62,000 bases of DNA from Adiantum capillus-veneris (GCA_014529385.2 CM043944.1:67141395-67203394), one strand, 5' to 3'. Shown: positions 1 through 44,189, counted from the first letter of the stretch. A program made the numbers and translations. The notes: generated from the sequence alone by a model not told the origin.

Positions 1-27
1 TACATTGCAAGACAAGGGGGTCTTTGG

Positions 28-31794
<31,767 letters not shown>

Positions 31795-32135
31795 TTTCTG
31801 CAGACCTGCTTCACTGCTTTCCTTCCTAATTATGTTTTCTTCCTTTTGAATTTATCAGCATTTGAGATGAGAAATGGCATTAGGAATTTTACCGTCTAGG
31901 TCGGTCACTTATCATTGAGTGTCAATTAGGGTAAAACCCTGGTCCAAGAACACTGAGAACAAGGTGAGAATTGATTTCTCACCAAGGCCTACCAATTGTG
32001 ACCAGAGATTAGGAGCGATATGGAGCTTTTTAGTAAGCTAAAGATACGTAAATGAATGCACAAAATGACTATATTATTATTGTTGTTAATAAAAGTCACA
32101 GGCCTATGTACGTGGGTCTGAATGCTTTTGCAACA

Positions 32136-32137
<2 letters not shown>
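31795..32137 (-). promoter_or_regulatory. Probable 5' UTR and promoter region of the G-patch gene
   Basis: Sequence directly upstream of the proposed start codon. No TATA box is convincing. It is inferred from position only. Confidence 0.3.
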
Positions 32138-32203
<66 letters not shown>

Positions 32204-32689
32204 AGAGTAGACACGGGGCAGCCGCAAGAGCCACTCCCACAGCAGAGCTCCCCCTCGTCTCACACCAGAGGCACACTGATTGACTGAGCGATTGAATTGG
32301 GAAAATCCAGGCGCCTGCGACTGCGAAGAACTACACAGCATCGACGGAGGCTACGACAGAAAATTCGAAGCACGCCAGCCAGGCATGCACGACGCCCGGT
32401 CAGACTACTAACCATGGAGGAAATTGATGAGATTCGCCAACGACCGATGATAGATCTCTTGTGATTCAGCTATCCCAACTAGCCGCCCATTTTTTGCTTA
32501 GTTTGTTGCTTGGCTCACATCGACCAACTTAGGACCCCATAGTATATATCTTTGTTTTGTACTGTTGGTATGTTATTTTGTTACTCTGACTTTGTATCAG
32601 ATCCACCACTTTGTAACTTTCGGGTCTCATAGGTCATTATGGCCTTTTGAAGATGTTAATATAACATTTCATTTCTCTCTCTCTCTCTT
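32138..32689. repeat. (CT)n-bounded dispersed repeat, copy 2
   Basis: (CT)n at 32138-32201, then about 470 bp matching 1165-1625, then a short (CT)n at about 32672-32689. The shared frame ends MEEIDEIRQRPMIDLL-stop. Copy 2 has an extra insertion after the stop relative to copy 1. Confidence 0.7.
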
Positions 32690-33559
32690 TTGTGTGTGCT
32701 GCAATGCATCTCCAGAGTCATGTATCACCGCTAATTGAGAGAATTCATGATGTTGCTTAGGCTTGTGACCCTGTTGGAAATTGGGTGAAAGAAATCACTG
32801 CAGTCTCATCCTCTTTATCCCATATAGTTGTAATCACATGCACGAGTACTTTAGTTAAATCTTCCTCAAAAGTCATGTTAGTCTTTTTCTGTCTAATTAT
32901 GAGCAGATTGTGCTATTGTATTTGATCCATGTGTGCTAGGTAAGAAGATATTTAGCGATACATGTAGATTGCAACCAAAGTGTAGGATGCATGCTTAGAA
33001 TATCGACCTTACAGAATCTCGAGAGCCATGTAAGATGTGCTCTTCTTAACTAGGCAGTTACAGGTGCATCACAAGTAAGCATCGCCTAATATGCAAACAT
33101 TTTGAGATAGGGATTTCTTTGTCGAAAGACTTCGGATTGTAATGCTATCACTTTGTGTCGTCTATGTCTACTTGCTCGTACCTAATTAAAAGCCCAATGG
33201 TCAAAAAGATTCTACCGTTTGGCTCAACCCGTAGCCATAGAAGAGAGACTGTGAGAAGAGAAGCGAATGAGGGCGAGAGAGAGAGAGAGAGAGAGAGGTA
33301 ACCGCCTTCCAAAAGGGGAGGAAGGGCATGATGTCCACCCAGGGATCTACGGCAGGTAAACTACGACACACATCACGAGACGCGCACAACCCTTGGATCT
33401 AGTCAAAGGTAAACTGGGACATCCAAAAGTAAACTTGGACAAGGCATGTCTTGTCCGAGTGTGTGCTTCTGTCGCACGTGTCGGAGCTAGGGACTTGCCG
33501 AGCACTGTGTGCTATCCACGAAGGTTGCAAGCACACAACCAACCTAAACTAGCAAGCTC
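32690..33559. other. Upstream sequence, no gene seen
   Basis: AT-rich with one (GA)n tract at about 33272-33298. The ORFs here lack domain similarity and contain simple repeats. Confidence 0.5.
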
Positions 33560-34033
33560 AAAGGGGCTATGGTGTGTCACTCACCGCTCTACGCTCGTCG
33601 TCGTGAAGGATCCTCGCCGCAAAGAAGAGGGAGCCATCGTCGCCGCCGCGCTCAACCGCCTCGTCGCCGCCAAAGCCGCCGCAATGCTCGATCACACACA
33701 CACACACACTCTCCCTCAAGCGCGCGCACACACACACACATGCACACCTATGAGCACATAATGGAGATGGATATGGAGATGGAGCAAGAGCACTCTTTGT
33801 ATTGCACACTAAGAGAGTGAGAGTTTTAGGTCACATTGGCCCTTTTATATGGGTTTGGCATGTTCACACATGGACGCCCACATTGATCTGACAAAGTCAG
33901 AATACTGCGAAATGAAATATGTGGTGTGTCTCTCATCGGCGATCACCCCAACACCTATTGGACCAACAAGTCCAGCCCATGACTCATAATCTATGTGATA
34001 AGAATGTGATAAGGTATTCATCATTGGTTAACA
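33560..34033 (-). repeat. Probable 3' LTR of element D, end not fixed
   Basis: On the minus strand TGTTAACCAATGATG at 34033 directly follows a polypurine tract (CAGGAAGGGGGGCA, 34034-34047). A TATA box CATATAAAAGGG lies at about 33845-33856, followed by an R/U5-like region with (CA)n runs (33690-33740). The far end is uncertain because no second copy lies in the window. Confidence 0.5.
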
Positions 34034-34047
34034 TGCCCCCCTTCCTG

Positions 34048-35333
34048 ATGTAGATTCTGTCCTCGGAAGCTAGTGAGGTGAAGCCCGTTTGTCGAGGTGG
34101 TAGAGCATTTAGGATAGAATGTTTGCAAACCATAGTTACTATGAGAGTATGCAAGTTCAACATATTGCAAGCTTTTCAAAAATTAAGAGTGAAAGCACAA
34201 GCAAGCAATCGCTAGATAGAGATAACATGAAATTATGAAAGTTACATTGCCAATTAGAAAGCATAAAGTAAGGATCATTTAGTGGACCCTCAAAAATTAA
34301 TGAGCTAGAGTTTTGGCCCTATTAGTTTGTCTCGTAGTCAATAGCTACACTGAAGATTAATGCCAGATCTAAACCTACTTGTCGAGTTTGCAAAATCATG
34401 CATTAAGAGTGGTTGCCTAATTGATACTCTTTGGTTTTGGAAGACTAGTGTTCCGTGCAATGGACGGAAGTGAATGATGAATGTGGTGCAATGCAAGGTC
34501 AAGCAATGATTTTTATTTTAGCTTTTATGTCGATTTTTATGAGCTTATTTTTTATTTTTATTTTTTTAATGCCAGAATGCTTAGGGGCTTTTTGCTCTCT
34601 GCTTTTGGAACTTGTTAATAGGATTTATTAATTGAGAGAGCACCCTTCCAGGCATGGCACACGATCGTAATCGATCTCCTGAAATTTTATTCAAGCACAT
34701 GCAATGAGTGATGAGTCTTGAAGATTTGTGTACTACACTTCATTAGCAATATGCTAGATCCATTTTTATTGTGGACTACTAGCCAACTTCTTCCTCTAAG
34801 CACCGCTAATGTCACTACCATTAATTAATAATTTCACGCACAAGATTAGCTGGTCAAGCATCTAACATTAACCTAAATTCATGCTATTTCTTTAAAGGAA
34901 AAACTAATAAAGCTAAACTCTAAAAGTTCCTGCAAGCTACTAAAGGATTCCAAATTTATACAATCTAACGGGCAAAGTAGCAAACATAATGTCACAATCT
35001 ATAATCACGCCATACTAACAATATATACACATAAAACAAATGGCAGTAATCAAACTGGAAAGCAAGCATGGAAGAATTACACCTATTCCTGTACAAAGTA
35101 TGCTCATGTCGTTGAAGAAGATGTCCTCGAGATATGTGGATGGAGATCCATATAAGGTATTGTGTGTTTCTCAAAGCTCCTACACAACCATATCAAGCAA
35201 CACAGCACTATACCTCCAGGAGGCATGTCAGAGTGAAAAGACAGAAAAATCAAGAAAAACAAGCTGAAACAAAATCTAGACTCCTAATCTATCTATCTAT
35301 CATATTTTTGGCCCTGAGGATTAAGGTAAGAGG
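34048..35333. other. Element D 3' spacer
   Basis: AT-rich and non-coding between the D pol tail and its polypurine tract. F has a longer 3' region with an extra ORF; nothing comparable is visible here. Confidence 0.5.
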
Positions 35334-35463
35334 ATGTTGTAGAGGCCGGCCGGTAGTCCGAAAGCTAAACCTCTATCCGCATCATCCAAATAAATGAAAT
35401 GTTGTAGAGGCTGGCCGATAGCCCGAAAGCTAAACCTCTATCCGCATCATCCAAATAAATGAA
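35334..35463. repeat. 65-bp tandem duplication
   Basis: Two units of 65 bp (35334-35398 and 35399-35463) beginning ATGTTGTAGAGGC. It lies at the end of the element D coding tail. Confidence 0.9.
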
Positions 35464-36406
35464 GTCTCATTGGTCCAATCATCGATCTCTTCCTCATCAA
35501 TGTCCACACATAGTAGTACTAATAATGTCACGAGGCATGCATACTCATTGGGTGCATAAGGGAAAGCCTGGTCAATCGGGGAAATGACTCCATCGGAGTA
35601 GGGATCACTTGTGACCAAGAGACGTATCAGCCACTCTAACTTATCAACATTTCTCTCACGAGCAAGTTTTTCAACCAAATCTCATTCCAAGGAGAATAGA
35701 GGGTAACACATGTGATACATTTCCAACACAGGAAGAGAATAGAAGTCACCATCAGCAAAAGAGTGCAAATAGTGTGGTTTTGGTGGGTAGGCCATATCTA
35801 CAACCATAGTAGGCGGTGATTCTATAGGTGCTGGCATGGAGTTTTGTATGGTTTCCCTGTTATTCACAATGGAATGGGGAGGATGTGTAGGAGCTTCTTC
35901 ATAGAGGCATGAATAAGATGAGGAACTAGAAGCTTCTTGTGACTCCCCCTTCTTGAGCTAGATGATATGAATAGATTTGGCTTTGGCGCCAAACTAGTTC
36001 TGGAGTAGGAGTGGAGTATTCTGTGATCTTTCCCTTCCCCCGATCAATAGCAGATATGCAAGTTGTAGGATTGGATTTACCTGGTGTTGCAAGTGAGACA
36101 GATGAATTTTGTTTATGTTTAGGGATCTAAATTTGATCATTTCCATCATAGTAGGCTTGGGCTTCTAATAATCGTTTAGGAACCCAACGTGCAATAACCT
36201 TGTGTTTCTTAGCATCGACGAGGCTTCTTTGTCGAGTGATATTGAACCATAGAAGGAGCCGTTAATAAAGTCTTTGGGACCCATTTATAAGTAAGCTTTG
36301 GTAAAACAAGTTGAGTCCTCATAGGCACGCTTTCTATCTTGGCTATGGGAGTTGAATAAGGGTGAGCAACTGATAAGGAAGTTTGAGCCTTTTGAGACTG
36401 CAACAT
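35430..36406 (-). pseudogene. Element D pol C-terminal tail
   Basis: Broken frames after the post-integrase protease. 36209-36406 contains LTYKWVPKTLLTAP; element F has YKWIPKIVAIKKP in the same relative place. 35430-35867 has FADGDFYSLPVLEMYHMCYP and NVDKLEWLIRLLVTSDPYSD, which I do not recognise. The shared YKW(I/V)PK motif argues for a conserved tail. Confidence 0.5.
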
Positions 36407-36412
36407 TTTGTT

Positions 36413-36784
36413 TTATTGTGGTACCTTAGGAGTCAATAGCTCACGAGTAATTTGTTGAGTGGTAGGATTGGAAGTGGGTTCTTCTGTGGTTATGCTCCCG
36501 GTCCCCCAATCAATATTGCACTTAGTTGCCGACATCCAATTACACCCTAGGTTTATGTTGCCTTCCATAGTTCGAGCAGGCATGACCAAAAAGCTTTGAT
36601 CTACACTCCCATTTTCATAGGAAACAGGTGTCTGAAAAACTCCAAAAGCAGTGGATTTCTTCTTATTAATGCCCTTGATTTTCATGGTATTCGGAGATAG
36701 AAGTGGTTTCTCTAATTGGCACCATACTCCATAGGACATCAAATTATGTTGAGCTCCCATATCTAGCAAGGCATTATACAACAC
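36413..36784 (-). pseudogene. Element D post-integrase retropepsin domain
   Basis: The frame begins LYNALLDMGAQHNLMSYGVW, a retropepsin active-site segment (A-hydrophobic-D-x-G-A; the usual T/S is Met here). About 60 residues later it has NINLGCNWMSATKCNIDW, the second 'LGxxWM' motif of the fold. It lies after the integrase (37903-37148) in the direction of transcription, whereas Ty3/gypsy proteases normally precede RT. It is the only protease visible in D. Confidence 0.65.
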
Positions 36785-36871
36785 TTTTCCATAGGGACTA
36801 TTTAGCTCAATCGAGTATCATAGAGGTGGTTCAGACTCTAATGAATCATCACCAGTTTCCTCAAAAAATGC

Positions 36872-37147
36872 TTACGTGATTCCCAAATTAGCATCTTGTT
36901 GACGTCTAAGATGTTGTTGCCGTTCTCGAGCCTCAACTTGGGCTTGTATTTTTTTAAGCTCTACCTGTTTCTTGGCTTCCTTCTTTTGATGGATGGCTTG
37001 CAACTTTTCTTGGCTCAGAGGGTCATAGTACCTTTTGAATTTACTCCCATTGAGGAATCCAATTGTTTCAACTCCATCTAGAGTCTCCACACGAATGGTA
37101 CCTTGCGGGGTAATTTCACACACTAGATACAGTCCCTTATCACGTAT
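36872..37147 (-). pseudogene. Element D integrase C-terminal fold and coil
   Basis: ITPQGTIRVETLDGVETIGF LNGSKFKRYYDPLSQ resembles the end of plant integrase C-terminal domains ('NGxRLKxY'). A charged helix rich in Lys/Gln/Glu (KKEAKKQVELKKIQAQVEAR) follows and leads to the protease domain. F has the same order. Confidence 0.6.
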
Positions 37148-38116
37148 TCAATTTCTTCTTTTGTTACGTACACCATACATAAGAACTTTGTCTGCAACTT
37201 TAATATCTTTATCTTTTAAATGGCGGTCAAACCATTTTTTCCTTCTATCTTTCTCCACAAGGGCATTGTACACAGCCAATTGCCTTTCTTCATCTAACCT
37301 CTCCAGAATACATAAACGCTCAACGAGGGGATTACCATTCCAGCTTTCTTGTGTGGCCACACGAAGACTAGGAATGACAAACTCCCATGGCATAACTGCT
37401 TCCTGGCCATATATCATCTTGAACGGTGTGCAGTTAATGGCCACTTTATATGCAGTACAATAAGCCCATAAAGCTGACGTAAGCTTTAGGTCCCAATCAG
37501 TGCGACGAGCCTCGACTGTCTTTGTCAAAATAGAGATGAGAGTTTTATTGGTACTCTCAGCTTGGCCATTGGCTTGTGGATAATAATGTGCAGACTTATG
37601 GTGGAATATCATGAAGCTTGTCGTGAGTTCTTTGATCACCTCATTTATGAAATGAGTACCATTGTCACTCACAAGTTCAAAGGGGCATCCAAAATGTGTG
37701 ATAATGTTCTCAAATAGAAATTTAGTTGTTGCTTTTGCATCAGCCTTTCGTGCTGTTTTTGTTTCAGTCCATTTGGTTACATAGTCCGTAGCCACAATGA
37801 TATATCGTGACTGAGTGTTACATGCAGTCGGACTAATCGATCCTACAAAGTCTAGACCCCATTTTTCAAATGGTTGGGTTACCATGATTGGATGTAGAGG
37901 CATCTTATCCTTTCATTGTGGCTTCTTGAAATGTTGGCATTCATCACATCCCTTCACAAAAAGTGATGCATCCTTGAATAGTGTGGGCCACCAATAGCCT
38001 GATTGTAATATCTTTCGCGTTGTTAAGTCTCTTGAAAAATGTCCGCCAACTATGCCCATGTGTGCCTCTTGTAGAATATACAAATACTCGTCCTCGTGGA
38101 CACAGCGCCTAAGAAC
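37148..38116 (-). pseudogene. Element D integrase
   Basis: The zinc region (HEDEYLYILQEAHMGIVGGH, CDECQHFKKP) lies at 37900-38116. The core is in 37903-37148: WGLDFVGSISPTACNTQSRY (Asp 1), FGCPFELVSDNGTHFINEVI (Asp 2) and YYPQANGQAESTNKTLISIL (Glu), so the DDE triad is intact. The upstream zinc part is separated by a stop at about 37914. Element F interrupts at 38116. Confidence 0.88.
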
Positions 38117-39024
38117 TATTTGGCGGACGAAGCGGCAGTTTCCAGAGAAGGAGTCACATTTTTATGGGAAACCCTTGTGAAATTCTTTTGTAAGAGAGCA
38201 TCTCTAAGCCGAGAACTTGTAAAAGAATTTATGATTATTTTTCTGGGAGCATTGTATATTAGAGAGCCAGTTAGAAGTTTAGGAGCTTTTGGCCGAACAA
38301 GCCATTTGTAAAGACCTAAACTATAAAGGTCAAGTTTTGTAAGTTTGAACATTATCTTCTTTTATCACAAGTTGAAGAAGACAACGTACGTTTGAGAGCT
38401 CTAACTTGCTCCAACTTGTAACTTTCGCTATTGTGGCTACAGTAATCCGAATTCAGATTCGTTTATTGCATTGTGTTCCTCTTACTTTGCTCTTCCATTC
38501 AAGCGTAATCATTCAAGATTCGGTGTAGGTGTTCAACTACGAGTTTAAGACCTTAAATCGCTGTTTTGAGTGTTTAAACGCGTATTTTAAGTTGTTTTGA
38601 CCCTAAGAGAGGCTTCAGGGACCCTAAAACGACCCTTTGGGATCACCTGTTCACTGTTTTTGCTGACTTTGGGATGAACGATTGCGATCTTTGTACCTCT
38701 CCAGAATGCTGTGACAGTGATATGATAGATTCTAAATAGTCCCCTGTAGCTCCCCTTCAAGTTTCGTGTGAATCCCACATGATTTGCATGGTAAATGGGC
38801 GTGATGACTATAGAGCTGTGTAGAAGGACATAGGCAGATTACTTGGCTTTAGTGCGTATGATTTGCTTGCAGAGTTAGTAGTCGTATCTCATTGAGTTCA
38901 CTTCATTAGGAATGACACCCTAGTGAGTTTCCATGCCTCATCCTGGTCGCTTCCCTTGTATTGATATGTTATGTTGATGCGTGAGAGCTATGGTATGGAC
39001 GTCCATCGCGGCGACCCGCAAACA
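38117..39024 (+). repeat. Element F 5' LTR
   Basis: 908 bp, starting TATTTGGCGGACGAAGCGG (TG changed to TA) and ending GCGACCCGCAAACA. It matches the 3' LTR along its whole length. It contains one copy of the GATCGCGATC-type motif at about 38678. Confidence 0.95.
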
Positions 39025-39043
39025 TTGGCGCCGCTGCAGGGGA
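39025..39043 (+). promoter_or_regulatory. Element F primer-binding site
   Basis: TTGGCGCCGCTGCAGGGGA directly after the 5' LTR. TGGCGCCGTTGCCGGGGA-type sites are used by plant Tat/Athila-group elements (family knowledge). Confidence 0.88.
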
Positions 39044-40601
39044 ATGCACCTTAGGTGATGAGTGATCGAGTGCGCAGTTAGCTTCCTTGAGAGAAGATCA
39101 ATCCACAAATCCATTTTACACCTCAGTTAGGTTGCTAGATAGGGGTTTAGAGCTTAGTGGAGTCTAGAGTCAGTGGACCGACTAGATCCTCTCTTAGGAG
39201 AGTTAGGGAGCTGTGAGTGAAAGTGTCAAAGCATTTTTGCTCTTCAATTTCTCTAGTTCGATTGAGTCTGAAATCTCACCCGAAATCCGTCTTGTTTGTT
39301 TTGTTTGATTCAATTCTTTATGTTCTTTCATTTCTGTACTTAGGAGTAGGATAAGTAATTCGCATTCCAGTTAGATTTGGGGCAAAAGTTAGAGTCGAGA
39401 AACCAGGAAACCATAACTTTGACAAAAAGGCCATAAGACTCTGAGATTTAGAAAATCTGACCAAACAGGGTTGATATTGATTCAAATCACCAAGTGGTAG
39501 CATAAAACACTGTAAAACACTTGTCAGAGGGAGCAGACTAAATTTCATCAGATTTGGCTCATGTACTACAATCGCGATCGGTGTACCCCTGTGCCAGATT
39601 TGGACAAGAATTGTTGTGTGCCTTCCTGATAAGATTCTAAACAAGTTTGTCTCAAGCAACCACAGCCAGAAACACCAAAAATCAAGAAAATCAAGCTACT
39701 TGGGCAAAACTAGCCTAACAAACCCAAAAAGTGCAAAATCTTGGCTTTTAGTGATCCAAATGCTAAATGAATGGGGAAATAGCCTCATAATACCTTTGCC
39801 AACAAGCTCACCAAATTTGGTCTAATTTGGCTCATGTACTACAATCGCGATCGGTGTACCCAAGTGCCAAATTTTGACCAGATTTCATATGTGCGATCCT
39901 CAGGTGTATATGAACATAAAAGTATACAGGACCAAGAGCCGTAAACCTCAAAATACCTGTCAAACCATCTGGGTATTGATCCAAGTCGGAAATTGATATA
40001 CTGACATAGAAATTGACTTTCATCAGGATCATATACATTAAATTGGGTATAGACTATACAGAGGGAGAGCCTGTACACAGGACAACCCCAGATAGCTTTC
40101 ATATCCCAAAACAAACACCAAAATCAAGTCAAACTGGCAGATTCGGGAAAACAAACACTTCCAACCAAGAACTGGTAAAAGCTTGACTTTTTGGGGTTTG
40201 AATACAAAAGTATTTGGTGGGTAGCCTTAAAATAGCCTAGTGAACAAGCTGGTGAAATTTCATCAAATTTGGGCACTGTACTACGATTGCGATCGGTGTA
40301 CCTAAGTGCAAGATTTGACTCATTTTTTACCTTTGCATAGACCTAGACTATTTAAGATATCAGGAGTTGTCAAAACCCAAATTGGACATACTGTCAATAA
40401 TCTGCAAGCAAAATTGTGTTGAAGTCGTTGTGAAGTTGTTGAATCTGCTGACAGTTGAAATGATACAGTGATCTCATAGCCATCAAGTGTATTCATTTGC
40501 AGAGACCGATCAAGTAACAATCCATGCAGTCATGAGAGTTGGAAGATCACTCCATCTCCAGGTAGGAGGTTTGGATTCAATCGGTAAATTTCACTTTCTT
40601 C
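39044..40601 (+). other. Element F leader with palindromic motif sites
   Basis: A 1.56-kb non-coding leader. Three copies of TACTACGATCGCGATCGGTG-like sequence lie at about 39564, 39837 and 40279, each followed by TACC. Similar text around them (AAATTTGG before, AGTGCCAAATTT after) suggests degenerate repeat units. Confidence 0.7.
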
Positions 40602-41429
40602 ATGTTTTTGAGATCGGGAAAACAAATCAACAACCAACACCGAAATTTAGCGGATCAAGCAAGTGTTTTATCAACGGAGGAGAGTGTAAACCAAGGTGTA
40701 GTACGACCGTTAGAGCCGATCCCTAAAGGAAGTATTTTTTATACTTCTTTAGAGAGATCTTACGAGTATTTCACGGAACACTTGGGACATTTAAACCTAA
40801 ACGAAAGAGAAAACATGGCAGGAGGACCATCAAATCCTTCAGCCACAATGAAGCTATTGTTCATCAAGTATCAATATGACAACAAGCAAGGTGCCAAGAT
40901 CTACAAAGATGGTATGGACCGCTACTGTGTGAAAATGGAAGATAGACCAAGTGAGTTCAAGGACTTAGTTCCTGTGAGCTATAGCGGAGATAGGTACCTA
41001 GATGACGAAGGTATCATGTACTTGGTAGTCCTGAATCCTAACATTGTAGACAAGTGGGGATTGATGGGCACGAAAGCCAAAGTAGATGAGGAACCTGAGG
41101 AGAAAGCACCAACAATGAGCTTCCCTAATGCGAGGTTAAGGCGAGAAAACGAAACTTTGAGAGTCAACACAGACAACGTCTATGTGGGGTTATACAAGTA
41201 TAATAATAGAGAGGAAGATCTCTATTATAGATGCGAGGAACCCTACGTCGGAGAGTTGACAGAGCGAAAAAGACTTTATGTCTTCACCTACACAGAGGGA
41301 TCAGAAACGAAAATTGTCGCATACGACAAGTATGGAAGACGATATGCATCAATCGATAAAAAGGAGTTGGAAGGATATACGTACTTTGGGGGACCACTCC
41401 ACCAGTATTATGTCACTCCAAGCCACTGA
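40602..41429 (+). CDS. Element F ORF1 (N-terminal gag-region protein)
   Basis: Intact 275-codon frame from ATG 40602 (MFLRSGKQINNQHRN). A second candidate start (MAGGPSNPSATMKLLFIKYQ) lies at residue 72. It has no zinc knuckle or capsid motif; it contains many aromatic residues (YVGLYKYNNREEDLYYRCEE, YTYFGGPLHQYYV). I do not recognise the family. It lies where gag should begin, before the retrotransposon-gag domain at 41711. Confidence 0.6.
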   Translation: MFLRSGKQINNQHRNLADQASVLSTEESVNQGVVRPLEPIPKGSIFYTSLERSYEYFTEHLGHLNLNERENMAGGPSNPSATMKLLFIKYQYDNKQGAKIYKDGMDRYCVKMEDRPSEFKDLVPVSYSGDRYLDDEGIMYLVVLNPNIVDKWGLMGTKAKVDEEPEEKAPTMSFPNARLRRENETLRVNTDNVYVGLYKYNNREEDLYYRCEEPYVGELTERKRLYVFTYTEGSETKIVAYDKYGRRYASIDKKELEGYTYFGGPLHQYYVTPSH

Positions 41430-43015
41430 GACCAGCACCTACAAATGTCATGCCAGACCCGATGGCAACAGGTGGAGAGAGGACTCATGTAGCTGATTCT
41501 TTCAGTCGACCTAAGTATTCTATGCCAAACCCCATGGGAACATTGCATCCTAGAGAGTTAATGGCTACGAATTGGGGTAGTGCGGTTCCTATCTCTACAC
41601 ATACCGTAGTAGGTCCGACATTCGCAATCACACCATCACATTTGCCTCCTAGTGGTAGATTCTCGAACATCCATGATGTACGAGAACAATTAAGTCGAGA
41701 CACATGAGCATTGAGATTGGTCGCAGACCATAGACGGATGAGGCCATCCCAGGTAGCGAAGTGCATGCCAAAGAAGTATAGCGGATCAGGGGATCTATAT
41801 GCCCATGTGTCGCTCTTCAAGCAAGTCTTAAGAGCAGAGCAGATAACTGATTTCCATACTCAATATGAGGGATTCGGGTTGACCTTGGAAGGGACGGCCT
41901 TAACATGGTTTCAACCTTTGAACCCTGAAACTTGTCCGAATATTGAACATGTATTGCGGGAGTTCGCGAAAGAATTCTCAAAACGGGGTTTAAAGCATAA
42001 TACTGTATCACAGATATATGCTTTTAAACAAAAGGAGAACGAAAAAGTGAAGGAAGCATCCTTGAGATTCGAGCAATACATTGAGAGGTGTCCAAGGAGA
42101 GAATTACCGTAGGACGAGAGATTGTCTGTGCTCTTCATTGAAGGACTTAGAAACGAAACCTTGAAAAAGGACCTTCACTTGAAAGCCTGTAGCACATTTG
42201 AACAGGTTACAAGGGAAGCGTTATATCTTGTTGATAACTACAAAGCATACGGGGAAGTGTCAGAGGATACTGATTAAGTAACTAGTGGCTCTTCATCTAT
42301 TAAGAGTGAACCCTCTACCAAGAAAGATGCTCACGATTTCTGACGCCGACAGCTGACCAAATGATAGAGGAAGTAACGAAGAGAATGTAGCAACATATGA
42401 GATCAAATCCGGTGATGAGACAGTCTCAGACTAGGAAATGTGACATATGTGGGGGGGATCGCCCGACGCTGTGGTGCACACAACAGCCAAAAACACCAGT
42501 TGCGAATGGACGAGTACTGAAATGGTGCGCAATAGAGCAAAAATGGATGAACCATGGCACAGATGAGTGTTTTTACAACAAAAACTATGTGAGGGAAAGG
42601 CCGTATGGACCTCCAACAGGAGCACCCCAGCCACCTCCTCCAAGATATCAAGTTGGGCAAAATGTGAATATGGTAGCAGGAGCAGTCAGACCTCAACCTG
42701 TGTTGGGTCAACAACCTCCATTACCACAGGAAAATAGGGCCATAATTAGCTATGCTCAACCTTACGGAGCATCACCAGGAACAAATAATACACCTCAAAT
42801 TTCTTATTACGAGGAACCGAATGAGCCTTACGTAACTAAATCTGAACCACAGATGTACGCAGTCGAAGCCTATCAAACGTGGGGGAATAACGAGGATATG
42901 GCACCAACAACGTATGTAGCACAACCTTTGAGGGATCAATATTTGGTGGACGAAAGAACGTCAATGCTCATTGCGAACTAGAAGTACAAACCAAGAGGAT
43001 ATCCCAATAGGGAGG
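41430..43015 (+). pseudogene. Element F gag, capsid region
   Basis: The frame 41711-42112 has a retrotransposon-gag capsid motif set (HVSLFKQVLRAEQITD, GTALTWFQPLNPETCPNIEH, LREFAKEFSKRGLKHNTVSQ) and stops at 42112; it continues in another frame (FIEGLRNETLKKDLHLKACS). 42397-42981 has a Cys-rich segment CDICGGDRPTLWC and a Pro/Gln-rich tail. Several stops make it non-functional. Confidence 0.75.
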
Positions 43016-44189
43016 GACAACCTATGGGACCACCTCCTCAAAATCAACCACCAATTGGACCATGCTATAATTGTGGAAGTACAGATCATTGGGAGCATAA
43101 TTGTCCTTTCAAAGGCGAAAGAGTGAAAATTTTTGGGTTTTGTGACGGTTGTGGTGTGAATCACATACTACCAGATTGCCCAAGGAATCCGGACAACAAG
43201 GAAAAAGCAACTATGAATATTATGGGGGTGTACCAAGTGCAAGCAGTGGTTTAGAAACCGAACCCATGATCCAGATCAATGCGGTAACTAGAGCCCAAGC
43301 CAAGGACTTAGAGAAAAACAAGCCATTGGAAGAAAAGGTCGAGTTGCCAATACCCACAGAAAACGAGAGTTTATCTGTGAGAACACAGCGAAAATCCTGG
43401 AAGGCAAAACGAGACAGAATGAAAGCAAGAAGGATTAAAACCCAAATTGCCATGCAAAATGAATTACATGAAATGAAAGAGCAACTGAAACAAGAGAGAG
43501 ATAGTAAAACTGTTGAGGACAACAACAAGCCGAGGAAAGCATCCTCAAGGGGATCAGTCTTGGTCAAGAAAGTGTTAGAGCCTTTAGATGCTCTATTACA
43601 AGCGTATGAAGCAAGGCTAAAAACAAACCAAACCTTAGAGCAGAGATGGTTGACTTATCCTCAACCAGAAGTGGGAACGAAGCATTTGGAAATGTGTAAA
43701 CACCTTATTGAAACAGCCTAGGCATTGATAGAACCTAATGCGATTAGGACCCCAGAACAAGAAGTGCTGATTCACAAAGAGCGAGAAAAACTGAAGATCG
43801 ATGAATCCGAATAAGTAAACGAACCCAGGCTTGAAACTATATTGTCATTGGATCCCCGAGTGGTGCTAAACACCACTGATGATGCTAAGTCAATGAATAT
43901 AATGCCAATTCCAGAAGTGGAAGAACCATGGCCACAACACTTATGGAAACCATTAGAAATAGAAAGAACGGAAGCGTGACGTTACAGTTTGCACCAATTT
44001 CTGAGGTTAACATGGACAACGAATTTTATCCAGGAGATATACAATCGTTGTACGGAGATACAGGATTGGAGGTTTTGATGGAAAGCAAAGCTCAATCCCT
44101 GAAAACCCTGCCTTCATTTATAGGTGAACACAAGGCACAATCTGAGATAAGATTAGTTCCATCCCAGATGAGAGCTGTTCCACAAATGA
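43016..44189 (+). pseudogene. Element F zinc knuckles and gag-protease linker
   Basis: 43024-43254 encodes CYNCGSTDHWEHNC (CCHC) and, 17 residues later, CDGCGVNHILPDC, a second knuckle-like motif. The frame 43149-43721 that overlaps it holds a Lys/Glu-rich coiled segment (KARRIKTQIAMQNELHEMKE). 43928-44419 is low-complexity. Frames change at least twice. Confidence 0.65.

Noticed and set aside
33393-33761. 122-residue plus-strand ORF
   Set aside because: No recognised domain; the end is a (CA)n translation (HTHTHT) and it lies in the probable LTR of D.
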